Positions 8,504 to 19,200 of a stretch of DNA of 64,000 nt are shown here, piece after piece (positions within the stretch are counted from its first letter, which is position 1; the number at the start of each line of letters is the position of its first letter). The stretch is from the NCBI GenBank assembly GCA_945901845.1, contig CAMDLR010000002.1:1-64000 (forward strand). Reading direction: 5' to 3'. A program made the translations under genes and the position numbers. The notes beneath the pieces are model-generated. The model saw only the letters and a list, made by a program, of their open reading frames with translations, did no database searches and was not told the origin of the DNA. Source of the DNA: Sediminibacterium ginsengisoli. Lineage in GTDB: Bacteria; Bacteroidota; Bacteroidia; Chitinophagales; Chitinophagaceae.

Positions 8504-9646
8504 CTATAATCTTTCTACAGCGCGCATCCAACGCTCCGGAATTTCATTTTTTCCGGCATGGATATAATCTTTTAAGCTGCAGGCTACAAATTCACCATCA
8601 TGTAATTGCATCCACCAGCGGCCTGTTCTTTTACTTTGCAAAAACACCGTTTGTACTTCGGCAAAAGCCATGGTAAATTCATTAAACTCGCTACGGTTGG
8701 CAAGTGATGCTTCCATTTTTCCTCTATTAACCCCGTCCATGATATACCAAAGCATATGCGCAATTTGCTTCGCTGTCATTTGATGTACATCTTGCTCTGG
8801 TATATAACCGTAAATGCCAATGGTATTGCAAGTATGACTCATACCGGCATACTGTGTTAAGGTGCAAGCTTCTTCTCCATTAAAACCGTTGGGCGATAAA
8901 TGATTGGCAGGCGCATGTCCATGCTGTATGGCAGCAATATCAAATGAAAATAAATGTGCGTTGCGAATAGCAGGTTCCATTTCTGAAATATCTTCTTTAA
9001 CCTTACCTAAGCGGTAACAATCAAACCTGAATTTATCAATGGTTTCAAGCATTTGTGGATGCATAAAATAACTTTGAAACCCAATATGATTGTAGTGTTT
9101 TAAGTGATTGGGCATACCCGTAAATAATTCTACTAAAAAATTATCGGCAGGTAACACACTCTCCATATCCATATCAATGCGCGCATCAACACAAACCGCA
9201 TCAATAATTTTATTTTCATGCACATAAGATTGATACTGTGCCATGGTAACATCATGTGAGCCACCTAGTATCACCACTTTTTTCCCAATAACAGTTAGTT
9301 CATTGATCACTATCCTTAGTGCTGCATAACTATCCTGAAGCGTAGCGCCACATTTTACATTACCAATATCTGCCACGGAAACAGCTGTATGCCAGTGGTA
9401 TAAATTATAAAAAGCAAGGCGTATGGCATTGGGGGCGTCTGTGTTGGTATACTCAATACCTGCGCCTCTCATTTCACCGCAACCCACCAAAACAATATCT
9501 GCTTTTTCTAGATCCGGGAAAACTTGATCGTACACCGCTATATGTGTTCCTAATTGCGTGTCTTTGAAACCCTCATCATTTGTTAATTGAGCAATATTAA
9601 CGGGCTCCAGAAAATCAAACATAGAATCTAAAGAGGAACTTGACAT
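8504..9646 (-). CDS. Arginase/formimidoylglutamase-family (ureohydrolase-fold) protein
   Basis: A 380-residue protein of the arginase/agmatinase/formimidoylglutamase superfamily. The G-G-S-H-D motif is present, but the next metal-binding motif, normally D-A-H-x-D, reads D-A-R-I-D, and the C-terminal S-x-D-x-D-x-x-D-P motif reads S-F-D-I-A-A-I-Q-H-G-H-A-P. So several manganese ligands are replaced. Bacteroidota have a family annotated as formimidoylglutamase with a similar divergent end, and this is the best family match; whether it hydrolyses N-formimidoyl-glutamate is doubtful from sequence alone. No histidine-degradation genes surround it. It stands alone between the carboxypeptidase and the response regulator. 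Confidence 0.72.
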   Translation of the reverse strand: MSSSSLDSMFDFLEPVNIAQLTNDEGFKDTQLGTHIAVYDQVFPDLEKADIVLVGCGEMRGAGIEYTNTDAPNAIRLAFYNLYHWHTAVSVADIGNVKCGATLQDSYAALRIVINELTVIGKKVVILGGSHDVTMAQYQSYVHENKIIDAVCVDARIDMDMESVLPADNFLVELFTGMPNHLKHYNHIGFQSYFMHPQMLETIDKFRFDCYRLGKVKEDISEMEPAIRNAHLFSFDIAAIQHGHAPANHLSPNGFNGEEACTLTQYAGMSHTCNTIGIYGYIPEQDVHQMTAKQIAHMLWYIMDGVNRGKMEASLANRSEFNEFTMAFAEVQTVFLQSKRTGRWWMQLHDGEFVACSLKDYIHAGKNEIPERWMRAVERL

Positions 9647-9702
9647 AGCTAGTTATTTGTGTCACTATAACGTGTAACCAGCCTTAAAATTGCGTCCGAA
9701 TC

Positions 9703-10410
9703 TTAGATTTCTGTATACTTATACCCCACCCCCCTAACCGAATGAAAGTATTGAGGATGGCGGCTATCGGCTTCAAAATATTTACGAAAACTGAGTATGA
9801 AATTATCGATGGTTCGGGTGGTTGGATACACCTGGTAACCCCAAACCACTTGCAGTATTTTTTCACGGGTCACCACTTCGCCTTTATTTTCGATGAGTAG
9901 CTTTAAAAGCATCACTTCTTTTTTACTAAGCGCAACATTGTCGCCAGTGTAACAAGTGGCTGTTTGGGCTTTAAAATCGATGGTATTGTTACCAAAAGCA
10001 TAGGTGTCTGCAATTGTATTTTTATCTTGTATCCGTTTATTTTTATCGATTAATTTTTCTACGCGTAGTAGTAATTCTTCTAAATTAAAGGGCTTGGTTA
10101 AATAATCATCTGCTCCTTTTTTTAACCCCATCACCCTATCTGAACTTGCATTTTTAGCACTCAACATTAAAATAGGCACTTCATTATTGGCTACTCTAAC
10201 CGCTTCGGTAACAGCAATGCCATCGAGCTCTGGAAGCATAATATCCATAATGATGAGGTGAAAAAATTCGTTGGAAATTTTTTTAAGCGCTACTGCACCA
10301 TCATAAGCAGAAGTTACCTCGTACCCTTCCATCTCTAAATTGAGCTTGAGGGTTTCGTGGAGGTTTTCTTCGTCTTCAACTAGTAATATGGATGCTTTGA
10401 TATTTGGCAT
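9703..10410 (-). CDS. OmpR/PhoB-family response regulator
   Basis: A 235-residue two-component regulator. The receiver domain (residues 1-120) has the acidic pair E-D-E near residue 12, the phosphoacceptor Asp56 in L-I-I-M-D-I-M-L-P, Ser/Thr in L-M-L-S-A-K and the K-P-F lysine near 105. A winged-helix DNA-binding domain follows and ends in the typical R-G-V-G-Y-K-Y. Its ATG overlaps the stop of the histidine kinase gene by one base (TAATG), so the two are a pair. The arrangement resembles RprX/RprY of Bacteroides, but the signal and the regulon cannot be read from the sequence. Confidence 0.92.
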   Translation of the reverse strand: MPNIKASILLVEDEENLHETLKLNLEMEGYEVTSAYDGAVALKKISNEFFHLIIMDIMLPELDGIAVTEAVRVANNEVPILMLSAKNASSDRVMGLKKGADDYLTKPFNLEELLLRVEKLIDKNKRIQDKNTIADTYAFGNNTIDFKAQTATCYTGDNVALSKKEVMLLKLLIENKGEVVTREKILQVVWGYQVYPTTRTIDNFILSFRKYFEADSRHPQYFHSVRGVGYKYTEI

Positions 10411-11402
10411 TAGCTATTAAATGTAACAACAAAAATACTGCCTTGTGGTTTGTTATCTGTCACAGAAATGTTTGCATTGTGATTTTCAGCAATTTTTTTA
10501 CACAAATACAGCCCAAGGCCTGTTCCTTTGGTATTGCGGGTGGCTTCGGAGCCGATACGGTAAAACTTTTCAAATATTTTAGACTTTTCGGTGTCGGGAA
10601 TACCTTTGCCGCTGTCCATTACTTCAAGTTTTACATGTTTACCATACGCTGCTAGTATGACCTTAATTTCTGTGTCTTGCGGGGCATACTTGTGTGCATT
10701 TTCGAGTAGGTTGTTCACGAGCATCTGTAACAAAAGCGTTTCACCATCTAAATAAAGCGTTGGCTCTATTTGCTCGGTTACTAGACGCAAAGGGTAATGC
10801 TGTTTAAAAGTATCAATACATCCTTCTACGAGGTCTGATAAATTATTTTCGATACGTGACTCTTGATAGGCTTTACCATCTAATTGAGATGCCAATAAAA
10901 TATTATCGCAGAGCATATTTAAGCGGTTGGCTTCTTGTAATGTACTTGCAATCATTTTATCTTGTTGCGCAGGTTCTAGTTTGCGTTTTTGTAGCGTTTC
11001 TAAATTAAGCTGTGTTACCGCAATAGGTGTTTTTAATTCGTGGGTAACAGCCATCATAAAATTTTGCTGTTGAACAGAGGCTCTAATTTGCCGGCGCGTA
11101 GCTCTAAATACATAAACAGCGCCTATCAAAATAAGGGCTAAAAATGTGAGCCCTTCGGCTATGTATTGAACCCTTTTGCGCGACTGCATTTTTAAAAGCT
11201 GCTCTGCTGTTTGTTTTGGAATAACAGTGGTGCCGGGCTTTTGCGTAATTTGCTGTAACTGAACAGCAACAAGGGTATCATTTTGTTTTACAAGCGCAAT
11301 AAACCACCAGAAAAGTGCCGCAATCATATAAATGAGCATGGCCCAATACACTACTTTTACAGCCGTCAGTTTTTGATTGATTTTTGGGCTAAATATTTTC
11401 AT
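10410..11402 (-). CDS. Membrane sensor histidine kinase
   Basis: A 330-residue sensor kinase. Two membrane segments (about residues 17-38 and 82-99) enclose a short periplasmic region of some 45 residues. The HisKA dimerisation domain carries the phosphorylated His121 in V-T-H-E-L-K-T-P, and the ATPase domain shows N-L-L-E-N-A-H-K-Y, D-S-G-K-G-I-P and G-T-G-L-G-L-Y-L. It sits between gldH (two bases upstream) and its response regulator (one-base overlap), so the three form an operon. The very small sensing domain gives no hint of the ligand. Confidence 0.92.
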   Translation of the reverse strand: MKIFSPKINQKLTAVKVVYWAMLIYMIAALFWWFIALVKQNDTLVAVQLQQITQKPGTTVIPKQTAEQLLKMQSRKRVQYIAEGLTFLALILIGAVYVFRATRRQIRASVQQQNFMMAVTHELKTPIAVTQLNLETLQKRKLEPAQQDKMIASTLQEANRLNMLCDNILLASQLDGKAYQESRIENNLSDLVEGCIDTFKQHYPLRLVTEQIEPTLYLDGETLLLQMLVNNLLENAHKYAPQDTEIKVILAAYGKHVKLEVMDSGKGIPDTEKSKIFEKFYRIGSEATRNTKGTGLGLYLCKKIAENHNANISVTDNKPQGSIFVVTFNS

Positions 11403-11404
11403 CC

Positions 11405-11887
11405 TTAAGGCATTGCTTTTTCAACCCGAATGCCAGCACTCAATACTTCAGCAAGTGGTTCGTCACGCATGGCTTGCGCAATGGTAAAAGTATAGACACC
11501 CGCTTTCAAAGCAACAGGTGCTTTGGTAATTTTAATTCTACTATCAAATATATCATCCATGCCAGCACCCAACCAACCATTTGTATTGTCGGCGAGATGT
11601 ACATTAACAAGTTGCATTTGCTTAGTGCCAAGGGGAGATTGCGTATTGATGTTTACCCAAATATTATTATACTTGTATGCATCGGTGTGTCTTATAACAA
11701 AATAAATGTGGTAAGGCACCGAGGTATCTTTTACTTCAAATGAAAAAGAAGGTTGCTTCGATACATGCCATTCATTTTTTGGAAAACTTTCGAATTTTTC
11801 AAAAACATCAATAGTATTGCATGAAAATAATGCTATGGTACTTACAAAGCATCCTGTTAAAAGTAGTAAAGAGCTATATTTTTTCAC
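11405..11887 (-). CDS. gldH: Gliding motility lipoprotein GldH
   Basis: A 160-residue exported lipoprotein. The signal peptide ends in a lipobox (A-L-F-S-C), and the mature protein has the GldH pattern: an N-terminal F-E-x-F-x-x-F-P-K-N-E-W segment, F-x-V-x-D-T-S-x-P-Y followed by V-I-R-H-T-D-x-Y-x-Y-N-N-I-W-V. GldH is needed for gliding in Flavobacterium, but homologues occur across the phylum including non-gliders, so motility is not proven by it. The gene lies 41 bases after yicC and two bases before the kinase gene. Confidence 0.85.
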   Translation of the reverse strand: MKKYSSLLLLTGCFVSTIALFSCNTIDVFEKFESFPKNEWHVSKQPSFSFEVKDTSVPYHIYFVIRHTDAYKYNNIWVNINTQSPLGTKQMQLVNVHLADNTNGWLGAGMDDIFDSRIKITKAPVALKAGVYTFTIAQAMRDEPLAEVLSAGIRVEKAMP

Positions 11888-11928
11888 CGCTAAAATTTAT
11901 ATAAAATTACACACTTGTACACACAATC

Positions 11929-12804
11929 TTACAAAACGTTCAATATTTGTTCTTTGGCTTTTTCCAACTCATCTTTCATTAAAATTACGAGCTGCTGAAT
12001 TTCAATGTCATTGGCCTTAGATCCGGTGGTATTGATTTCGCGACCAAATTCTTGCAAAATAAAGGAGAGCTTTTTACCCTTACTAATTTCCTTTTCAGCT
12101 AGTATAGACCTAAAATAAGCACAGTGGTTGTTTAACCGCACTTGCTCTTCACTGATATCAATTTTTTCGATGTAATAAATAAGTTCCTGCTCTAAACGGT
12201 TACCGTCATAATTTTCTTTGCCTACTTGCTCTTCTAAGAGTTTAACCAGGCCTTCTTTGATTTTAATACGGCGCTTAGGTGCTAGTACCTTAAGGGCTTC
12301 TTGGTGCTTTTCAATATTAGTTACACGTAATAAAAGATCAGCCTCTAAAGACAAGCCTTCATTTTTACGGTGTTCATTTAAATGATGAATAGCTTCTTTT
12401 AACACTTTTTGAAAACCTTCCCAATCTGTGTCAGATACGGTTTCGGAAGAAGCTGTGATTACTTCTGGAAGTTTTAACAAGGTACTTAATATATCCCCCT
12501 CCGGTAATCCAAGCTCTTTAGCAAGAGCTGCCACCGGCTCATAATAAGCTTTTGCTAAATCGGTATTGATAGAAACAGGCTTGCCCGTTCCATTTTGTTT
12601 GATGGTAATAAAACATTCTACACTTCCTCTTTGTAAACCTTCATTGAGCATGTTTCTTATTTCAAACTCAAATGGTTTTAACAAAGCAGGAATATTGATA
12701 CGAAGATCAAACTGTTTGCCATTTAACGAACGTACTTCTACTAAAAAAGTTTTGTCGCCAATGGTTTGTTCGGCTCTACCGTATCCTGTCATCGAATATA
12801 ACAT
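11929..12804 (-). CDS. yicC: YicC/YloC-family endoribonuclease
   Basis: A 291-residue protein of the YicC/YloC family, now known to be ring-shaped endoribonucleases that act on RNA decay. It starts with the family signature M-T-G-Y-G-R-A and E-V-R-S-L-N-G-K, and ends with the conserved F-I-L-Q-E-F-G-R-E-I-N-T-T-G-S-K-A and a coiled C-terminus ending E-K-A-K-E-Q-I-L-N-V-L. Length is normal. It is the second gene of an operon (16 bases after the Nudix regulator gene, 41 before gldH). In many bacteria gmk follows yicC; here gmk is not next door. Confidence 0.9.
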   Translation of the reverse strand: MLYSMTGYGRAEQTIGDKTFLVEVRSLNGKQFDLRINIPALLKPFEFEIRNMLNEGLQRGSVECFITIKQNGTGKPVSINTDLAKAYYEPVAALAKELGLPEGDILSTLLKLPEVITASSETVSDTDWEGFQKVLKEAIHHLNEHRKNEGLSLEADLLLRVTNIEKHQEALKVLAPKRRIKIKEGLVKLLEEQVGKENYDGNRLEQELIYYIEKIDISEEQVRLNNHCAYFRSILAEKEISKGKKLSFILQEFGREINTTGSKANDIEIQQLVILMKDELEKAKEQILNVL

Positions 12805-12820
12805 AGTAATTATTTATTTT

Positions 12821-13558
12821 TTAAAAATCAATTCCCACCCACTTGCGTTTGCTTTGCTCGTACTTTTTAAAGTCAAATTTATAGAGCTTACCCGGCCTAT
12901 GTGGTACATCCTGTTCTATTTCATTGATATCAATTAAGAGCTTCATGGATGCAAACTTTTTTCTAAAGTTACGTCTATCAAGGGTTAAACCAGAAATAGC
13001 TTCGTACAAATTTTGGAGTTCGCGGAGTGAAAATTTTTCGGGTAACAAATTAAAACCAAGCGGATGCTCCTGAATTCGTTTTTGCAACCAAGCATGACTT
13101 GCATCTACAATTTCTTTATGGTCAAATGCCATTCCTTCTAAATCCTCAACACTATGCCAGTGCAGTTCATTTGCTGTAATTACCAAAGAATGATGGTTGA
13201 TATTAAGGAGCGAACAATAGGCAACCGTAATAACCCTGCCACCTGGGTGACGTGTGGGGCGGCCAAATGTTTTTACCTGATCGAGATAAACATCTTTCAT
13301 ACCCGTTCTTTCCTGAAGTACGCGGTATGCGGCGTCATCTAGTTCTTCATTATCCTTTACGATGTCGCCAAGCAGTGAAAACTTCCCTTTATAAATGGCC
13401 AAGTCACTTTTAATGAGTAGTACTTTAAGCTTATTTTCTTCGAAACCAAATATCACACAATCCACGGTTAATGGCACTTTAGGGTAGGAAACGACTAATT
13501 GAACCGCATCGTTTACCTGCGCCTTGCTCGTAACTGGGGCTGACTTTTTTGTGCTCAT
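12821..13558 (-). CDS. Nudix-fold transcriptional regulator, NrtR-like
   Basis: A 245-residue protein with an N-terminal Nudix fold (about residues 20-150) and a C-terminal winged-helix-like domain. The Nudix box is degenerate: where R-E-x-x-E-E-x-G is expected it reads R-V-L-Q-E-R-T-G, so two catalytic glutamates are missing. That combination is typical of NrtR-type repressors, which sense ADP-ribose and control NAD or sugar metabolism, but similar proteins (AraR-like) sense other sugars. The start is set at the ATG at 13558; the frame is open to 13666, but the extra 36 residues show no family similarity. It heads the yicC-gldH-kinase-regulator operon. Confidence 0.75.
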   Translation of the reverse strand: MSTKKSAPVTSKAQVNDAVQLVVSYPKVPLTVDCVIFGFEENKLKVLLIKSDLAIYKGKFSLLGDIVKDNEELDDAAYRVLQERTGMKDVYLDQVKTFGRPTRHPGGRVITVAYCSLLNINHHSLVITANELHWHSVEDLEGMAFDHKEIVDASHAWLQKRIQEHPLGFNLLPEKFSLRELQNLYEAISGLTLDRRNFRKKFASMKLLIDINEIEQDVPHRPGKLYKFDFKKYEQSKRKWVGIDF

Positions 13559-13662
13559 ATGGTAATCTACAAGGGCTGTCCCTTTTTTGTGGTTTGGCAA
13601 TATACAAAGTTTAGGAATAGTGTATATAAATCGTTTCAAACCATAGGTAACTAGACCCGTAA

Positions 13663-15810
<2,148 letters not shown>

Positions 15811-15812
15811 TC

Positions 15813-16484
15813 ATGCTTGCAGCTAGCACGTTACAGTTTTTAAAAAAACTAGATAAAAACAATAATAAAGCTTGGTTTGATGAAAACCGTAAACACTACG
15901 AAGCCGCTAAATTAGATTTTGCAAACCTTACAGGACAAGTGATTACGCAGTTTGGTAAAAAAGAACCATCGATTGCACTATTACAACCCAAAGAATGTTT
16001 GTTTAGAATTAATAGAGACGTGCGTTTTAGTAAAAACAAAGCACCCTATAAAAACAATATGGGCGCAAGCATCAAAGCCGGTGGAAAAAAATCATTGGTA
16101 GCTGGTTATTATATTCATTTGGAACCAGGAGGCAAGAGTTTTGTAGGCGGTGGCCTCTATATGCCGGATGCGCGTATTGTTGGAAAAATAAGACAAGAAA
16201 TAGATTATAATTACGCCGAATTTATAAAGATCGTACAAAACAAAAAGTTTGTAGCGCAGTATGGTGGACTGGATTTTTCGGAGGGCATGAGTTTGGTAAG
16301 AGAACCCAAAGGCTATGAAAAAGAGAACCCTGCAATAGCGTATTTAAAACTAAAAAGTTGGGTTGCTACCGCTCCGCTAAGCGATACTGCATTACAAGAT
16401 AAAAACCTTGCAACGCAGCTTACAAAAGCGTTTGAATATTTACAACCACTGATTTCATTTTTGAACGAAGCCCTTGAGGCCTAA
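15813..16484 (+). CDS. DUF2461 family protein
   Basis: A 223-residue protein of the DUF2461 (TIGR02453) family. It begins with the family pattern L-x-F-L-K-K-L-x-x-N-N-x-K-x-W-F-D-E-N-R, continues with R-I-N-R-D-V-R-F-S-K-N-K-A-P-Y-K, and has the G-G-x-G-L-Y-M-P and K-G-Y-x-K-E-N-P blocks. Function is unknown; no signal peptide or membrane segment is visible. It is coupled to ligA (two-base gap), which suggests co-expression but not necessarily a DNA-repair role. Confidence 0.85.
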   Translation: MLAASTLQFLKKLDKNNNKAWFDENRKHYEAAKLDFANLTGQVITQFGKKEPSIALLQPKECLFRINRDVRFSKNKAPYKNNMGASIKAGGKKSLVAGYYIHLEPGGKSFVGGGLYMPDARIVGKIRQEIDYNYAEFIKIVQNKKFVAQYGGLDFSEGMSLVREPKGYEKENPAIAYLKLKSWVATAPLSDTALQDKNLATQLTKAFEYLQPLISFLNEALEA

Positions 16485-16500
16485 GCTTAAACGGCTAATT

Positions 16501-17496
16501 TTAAGATGCTAAAATACCAACGCTAGTAAGGTATTCGGCAATTTGTACTGCATTGGTAGCAGCCCCTTTACGTAAATTATCACTTACCACCCACATGTTT
16601 AAAGTTTTAGGTTGTGTTTCATCTCTACGCAATCTTCCAACAAAAACTTCATCTTTTTCGTGTGCCCATAATGGCATTGGATAGAGTTGTTCATTGTCAT
16701 TTTGTTGAACCACAACACCTGGCGCTGATGCAAGTAAAGCAGTTACTTCTGCTAAATCATATTCATTTTCAAATTCTACGTTTATGCTCTCGCTATGTCC
16801 ACCCACAACTGGAATACGCACGGTGGTAGCCGTTACTTTGATGCTGTCATCTTGCATAATTTTACAAGTCTCTTTCACCATTTTCATTTCCTCTTTGGTA
16901 TAACCGTTTTCCAAAAAAACATCGATTTGAGGAATCACATTTAAATCAATTTGATACTTATACGCCATTTCAGTTTCGACACCTTTACGCTCATTAAAAA
17001 GCTGATCAACGGCTTGTTTACCAGTTCCAGTAACACTTTGGTAGGTACTTACTACGACACGCTTAATTTTATATTTCTCGTGCAATGGCTGAAGGGCCAC
17101 CACCATTTGAATGGTAGAACAATTGGGATTTGCAATGATATAATCATCTGCCGTTAATACAGAAGCATTGACTTCTGGTACCACTAATTTTTTTGTTGGA
17201 TCCATGCGCCATGCCGAAGAATTATCGATGACACGTATGCCAGCAGCAGCATATTTGGGCGCCCACTCGAGTGACGTACTTCCACCCGCCGAAAATATAG
17301 CAACAGCAGGTTTAGCGGCAATACCATCTTCCATACTTACCACTTTATACGCTTTACCTTTAAACTGTACTTCTTTACCAACAGATCTTTCTGATGCTAC
17401 TGGAATCATTTCAGTGACAGGAAAATTACGTTCGGCAAGTACTTGTAACATTTTTGTACCTACCAGGCCAGTTGCCCCTACTACTGCTACTTTCAT
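16501..17496 (-). CDS. asd: Aspartate-semialdehyde dehydrogenase
   Basis: A 331-residue enzyme that reduces aspartyl phosphate to aspartate semialdehyde, feeding lysine/diaminopimelate, threonine and methionine synthesis. The NADP-binding motif G-A-T-G-L-V-G-T is at residues 7-14, the catalytic Cys126 lies in N-P-N-C-S-T-I-Q, and the histidine in R-I-P-V-V-G-G-H-S is near residue 235. Length and motif order are normal for the bacterial Asd of Gram-positive/Bacteroidota type. It lies 23 bases downstream of the PfkB kinase gene and may be co-transcribed with it. Confidence 0.94.
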   Translation of the reverse strand: MKVAVVGATGLVGTKMLQVLAERNFPVTEMIPVASERSVGKEVQFKGKAYKVVSMEDGIAAKPAVAIFSAGGSTSLEWAPKYAAAGIRVIDNSSAWRMDPTKKLVVPEVNASVLTADDYIIANPNCSTIQMVVALQPLHEKYKIKRVVVSTYQSVTGTGKQAVDQLFNERKGVETEMAYKYQIDLNVIPQIDVFLENGYTKEEMKMVKETCKIMQDDSIKVTATTVRIPVVGGHSESINVEFENEYDLAEVTALLASAPGVVVQQNDNEQLYPMPLWAHEKDEVFVGRLRRDETQPKTLNMWVVSDNLRKGAATNAVQIAEYLTSVGILAS

Positions 17497-17519
17497 TTTT
17501 TTGGTTTTTGTTGCTCAAA

Positions 17520-18446
17520 CTATTCAACCACCAGCTTGATATCAAAGTTTACGAGGTCTACAAATTCGGCGATACGGTCGCTAATATCTGCTTTACTAAT
17601 TTCTCTTAAACGCTCGGTACCAAATTTTTCTACACAATAAGAAGCCATGGCACTACCAACAATGATAGCAGTTTTCATATTTTCAAAAGAAATGTCTTTG
17701 GTGCGAACGATATGTCCAATAAAGCCACCCGCAAAAGTATCACCAGCTCCTGTTGGATCAAACACTTCTTCTAATGGAAGTGCTGGTGCAAAAAACACTT
17801 GGTCTCCATGGAATAAAAGTGCACCATGCTCTCCTTTTTTAATGATTAAATATTTAGGACCCATCGCTATGATTTTTTTAGCCGCTTTTACAAGGCTATA
17901 CTCACCACTTAATTGACGCGCTTCACTATCATTTACCATTAGTACATCTACTAAACTAATGGTGTGTAATAAATCATCCATCATTATTTCCATCCAAAAG
18001 TTCATGGTGTCCATGACAATTAATTTTGGACGATTTTTTAGTTGCTTGATCACGCTGCTTTGCACACTAGGCACTAAATTACCAAGCATCAAAAATTCGC
18101 AATCCTGAAAACTATCTGGTACAACAGGTACAAAATTTTCAAGCACATTTAACTGTGTTTCAAGTGTATCACGTGAATTCATATCTAGGTGGTAACGGCC
18201 ACTCCAGAAAAATGTTTTTTCGTCTTTTTTGATTTGAACACCTTCGAGGTCTACGCCACGAGCAGTAAGCGCCGCTAGTTCCGATTCCGGAAAATCACCA
18301 CCAACCACAGAAATTTGTTTTACTGGGGTAAAATTGGAAGCACACCAGGCAATATAAGTGCCCGCACCACCAATAATTCGATCACTTTTTCCAAACGGTG
18401 TTTCAATAGCATCAAAAGCCATCGAACCTACTACAACTAATGACAT
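17520..18446 (-). CDS. PfkB-family sugar/nucleoside kinase
   Basis: A 308-residue ribokinase-fold kinase. It has the N-terminal block with G-S-M-A-F-D and I-I-G-G-A-G-T-Y, and the C-terminal PfkB signature D-P-T-G-A-G-D-T-F-A-G-G-F with the catalytic aspartate. The substrate is unclear: similar Bacteroidota proteins are annotated as sugar or adenosine-type kinases. I use the ATG at 18446, where the kinase fold begins; the frame is open upstream to 18542 but the extra residues look like promoter sequence (a near-consensus TATTTTCG lies there on the minus strand). It is divergent from the TetR gene. Confidence 0.88.
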   Translation of the reverse strand: MSLVVVGSMAFDAIETPFGKSDRIIGGAGTYIAWCASNFTPVKQISVVGGDFPESELAALTARGVDLEGVQIKKDEKTFFWSGRYHLDMNSRDTLETQLNVLENFVPVVPDSFQDCEFLMLGNLVPSVQSSVIKQLKNRPKLIVMDTMNFWMEIMMDDLLHTISLVDVLMVNDSEARQLSGEYSLVKAAKKIIAMGPKYLIIKKGEHGALLFHGDQVFFAPALPLEEVFDPTGAGDTFAGGFIGHIVRTKDISFENMKTAIIVGSAMASYCVEKFGTERLREISKADISDRIAEFVDLVNFDIKLVVE

Positions 18447-18535
18447 ATAATTTGATTTATTACGGGTGCGAAAATAGGCTTTTTGGGTACAAATGGGAAA
18501 ACTAACAGAAAAAACTAATAACTTAGCATAAACCG

Positions 18536-18549
18536 CTAACACATGTTAG
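18536..18549. promoter_or_regulatory. Candidate operator in the pfkB-tetR intergenic region
   Basis: CTAACA and TGTTAG form a 6-bp inverted repeat with a 2-base spacer, 15 bases before the tetR ATG and about 90 before the divergent kinase gene. A further CTAACA half-site lies at 18502-18507. Short palindromes in this position are typical of TetR self-regulation; this is inference from position and symmetry only. Confidence 0.4.
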
Positions 18550-18564
18550 TGCAAATACAAGGAT

Positions 18565-19155
18565 ATGGCAAGGATTAAAACAGAAAAAAACACGACCCGC
18601 AAAGATGTAATCGTTAGTAAAGCAGCTATTTTATTTAGAGAAAAAGGCTTTAAAGCAGCAAGCATGCGTGACCTCGCCGAATCGGTGGGTGTAGAAGCAG
18701 CTAGCTTATATAACCATATTAAATCTAAAACAGAACTCCTACACGAACTATGTTTTAGTGTTGCCAACTGTTTTTTACAAAAGTTGGATGAAATAGAATC
18801 GGAACCTATACCGGCGATTCAGAAAATTGAAAAGATACTTCGTTTTCATATTGTTGAAATGGTAAACAATTACGAAGAAGTATATGTAAGTGATAGAGAG
18901 TGGAAACATTTGAATGACCCTTACCTATCTAATTTTCAAAACCAACGACGCATTTATCGCAAACGCCTTGCAGCTATTATTGAAACCGGTATTAAAAACA
19001 AAGAGATCAAACCTATTGATGCCGCAACAGCTGTTCTGATTTTATTACACGCCATCAGTGGTATTGAGAGCTGGCACCGTTCTAAACAAAAAATTACGGC
19101 TGCCGCATTAGAAGAAAATATGGTGACCATTTTAGTAGGCGGGTTAACCGTATAA
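18565..19155 (+). CDS. TetR/AcrR-family transcriptional regulator
   Basis: A 196-residue TetR-type regulator. The N-terminal helix-turn-helix (residues 10-55) shows the standard order: R-K-D-V-I-V-S-K-A-A-I-L-F-R-E-K-G-F-K-A-A-S-M-R-D-L-A-E-S in two adjoining parts, then V-E-A-A-S-L-Y-N-H-I-K-S-K. The C-terminal ligand domain (60-196) is helical and has no obvious signature for its effector. The gene is divergent from the PfkB kinase gene, and a palindrome at 18536-18549 could be its operator. The following gene, obg, has its own promoter. Confidence 0.9.
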   Translation: MARIKTEKNTTRKDVIVSKAAILFREKGFKAASMRDLAESVGVEAASLYNHIKSKTELLHELCFSVANCFLQKLDEIESEPIPAIQKIEKILRFHIVEMVNNYEEVYVSDREWKHLNDPYLSNFQNQRRIYRKRLAAIIETGIKNKEIKPIDAATAVLILLHAISGIESWHRSKQKITAAALEENMVTILVGGLTV

Positions 19156-19160
19156 CCTTG

Positions 19161-19168
19161 TACCTTTG
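19161..19168 (+). promoter_or_regulatory. obg promoter -7 element
   Basis: TACCTTTG is a perfect TAnnTTTG element; transcription should begin near 19172, giving a leader of about 29 bases before the GTG start at 19201. Confidence 0.5.
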
Positions 19169-19200
19169 TCCTCTCACAAAATACGTGTTGAACGAAACAA

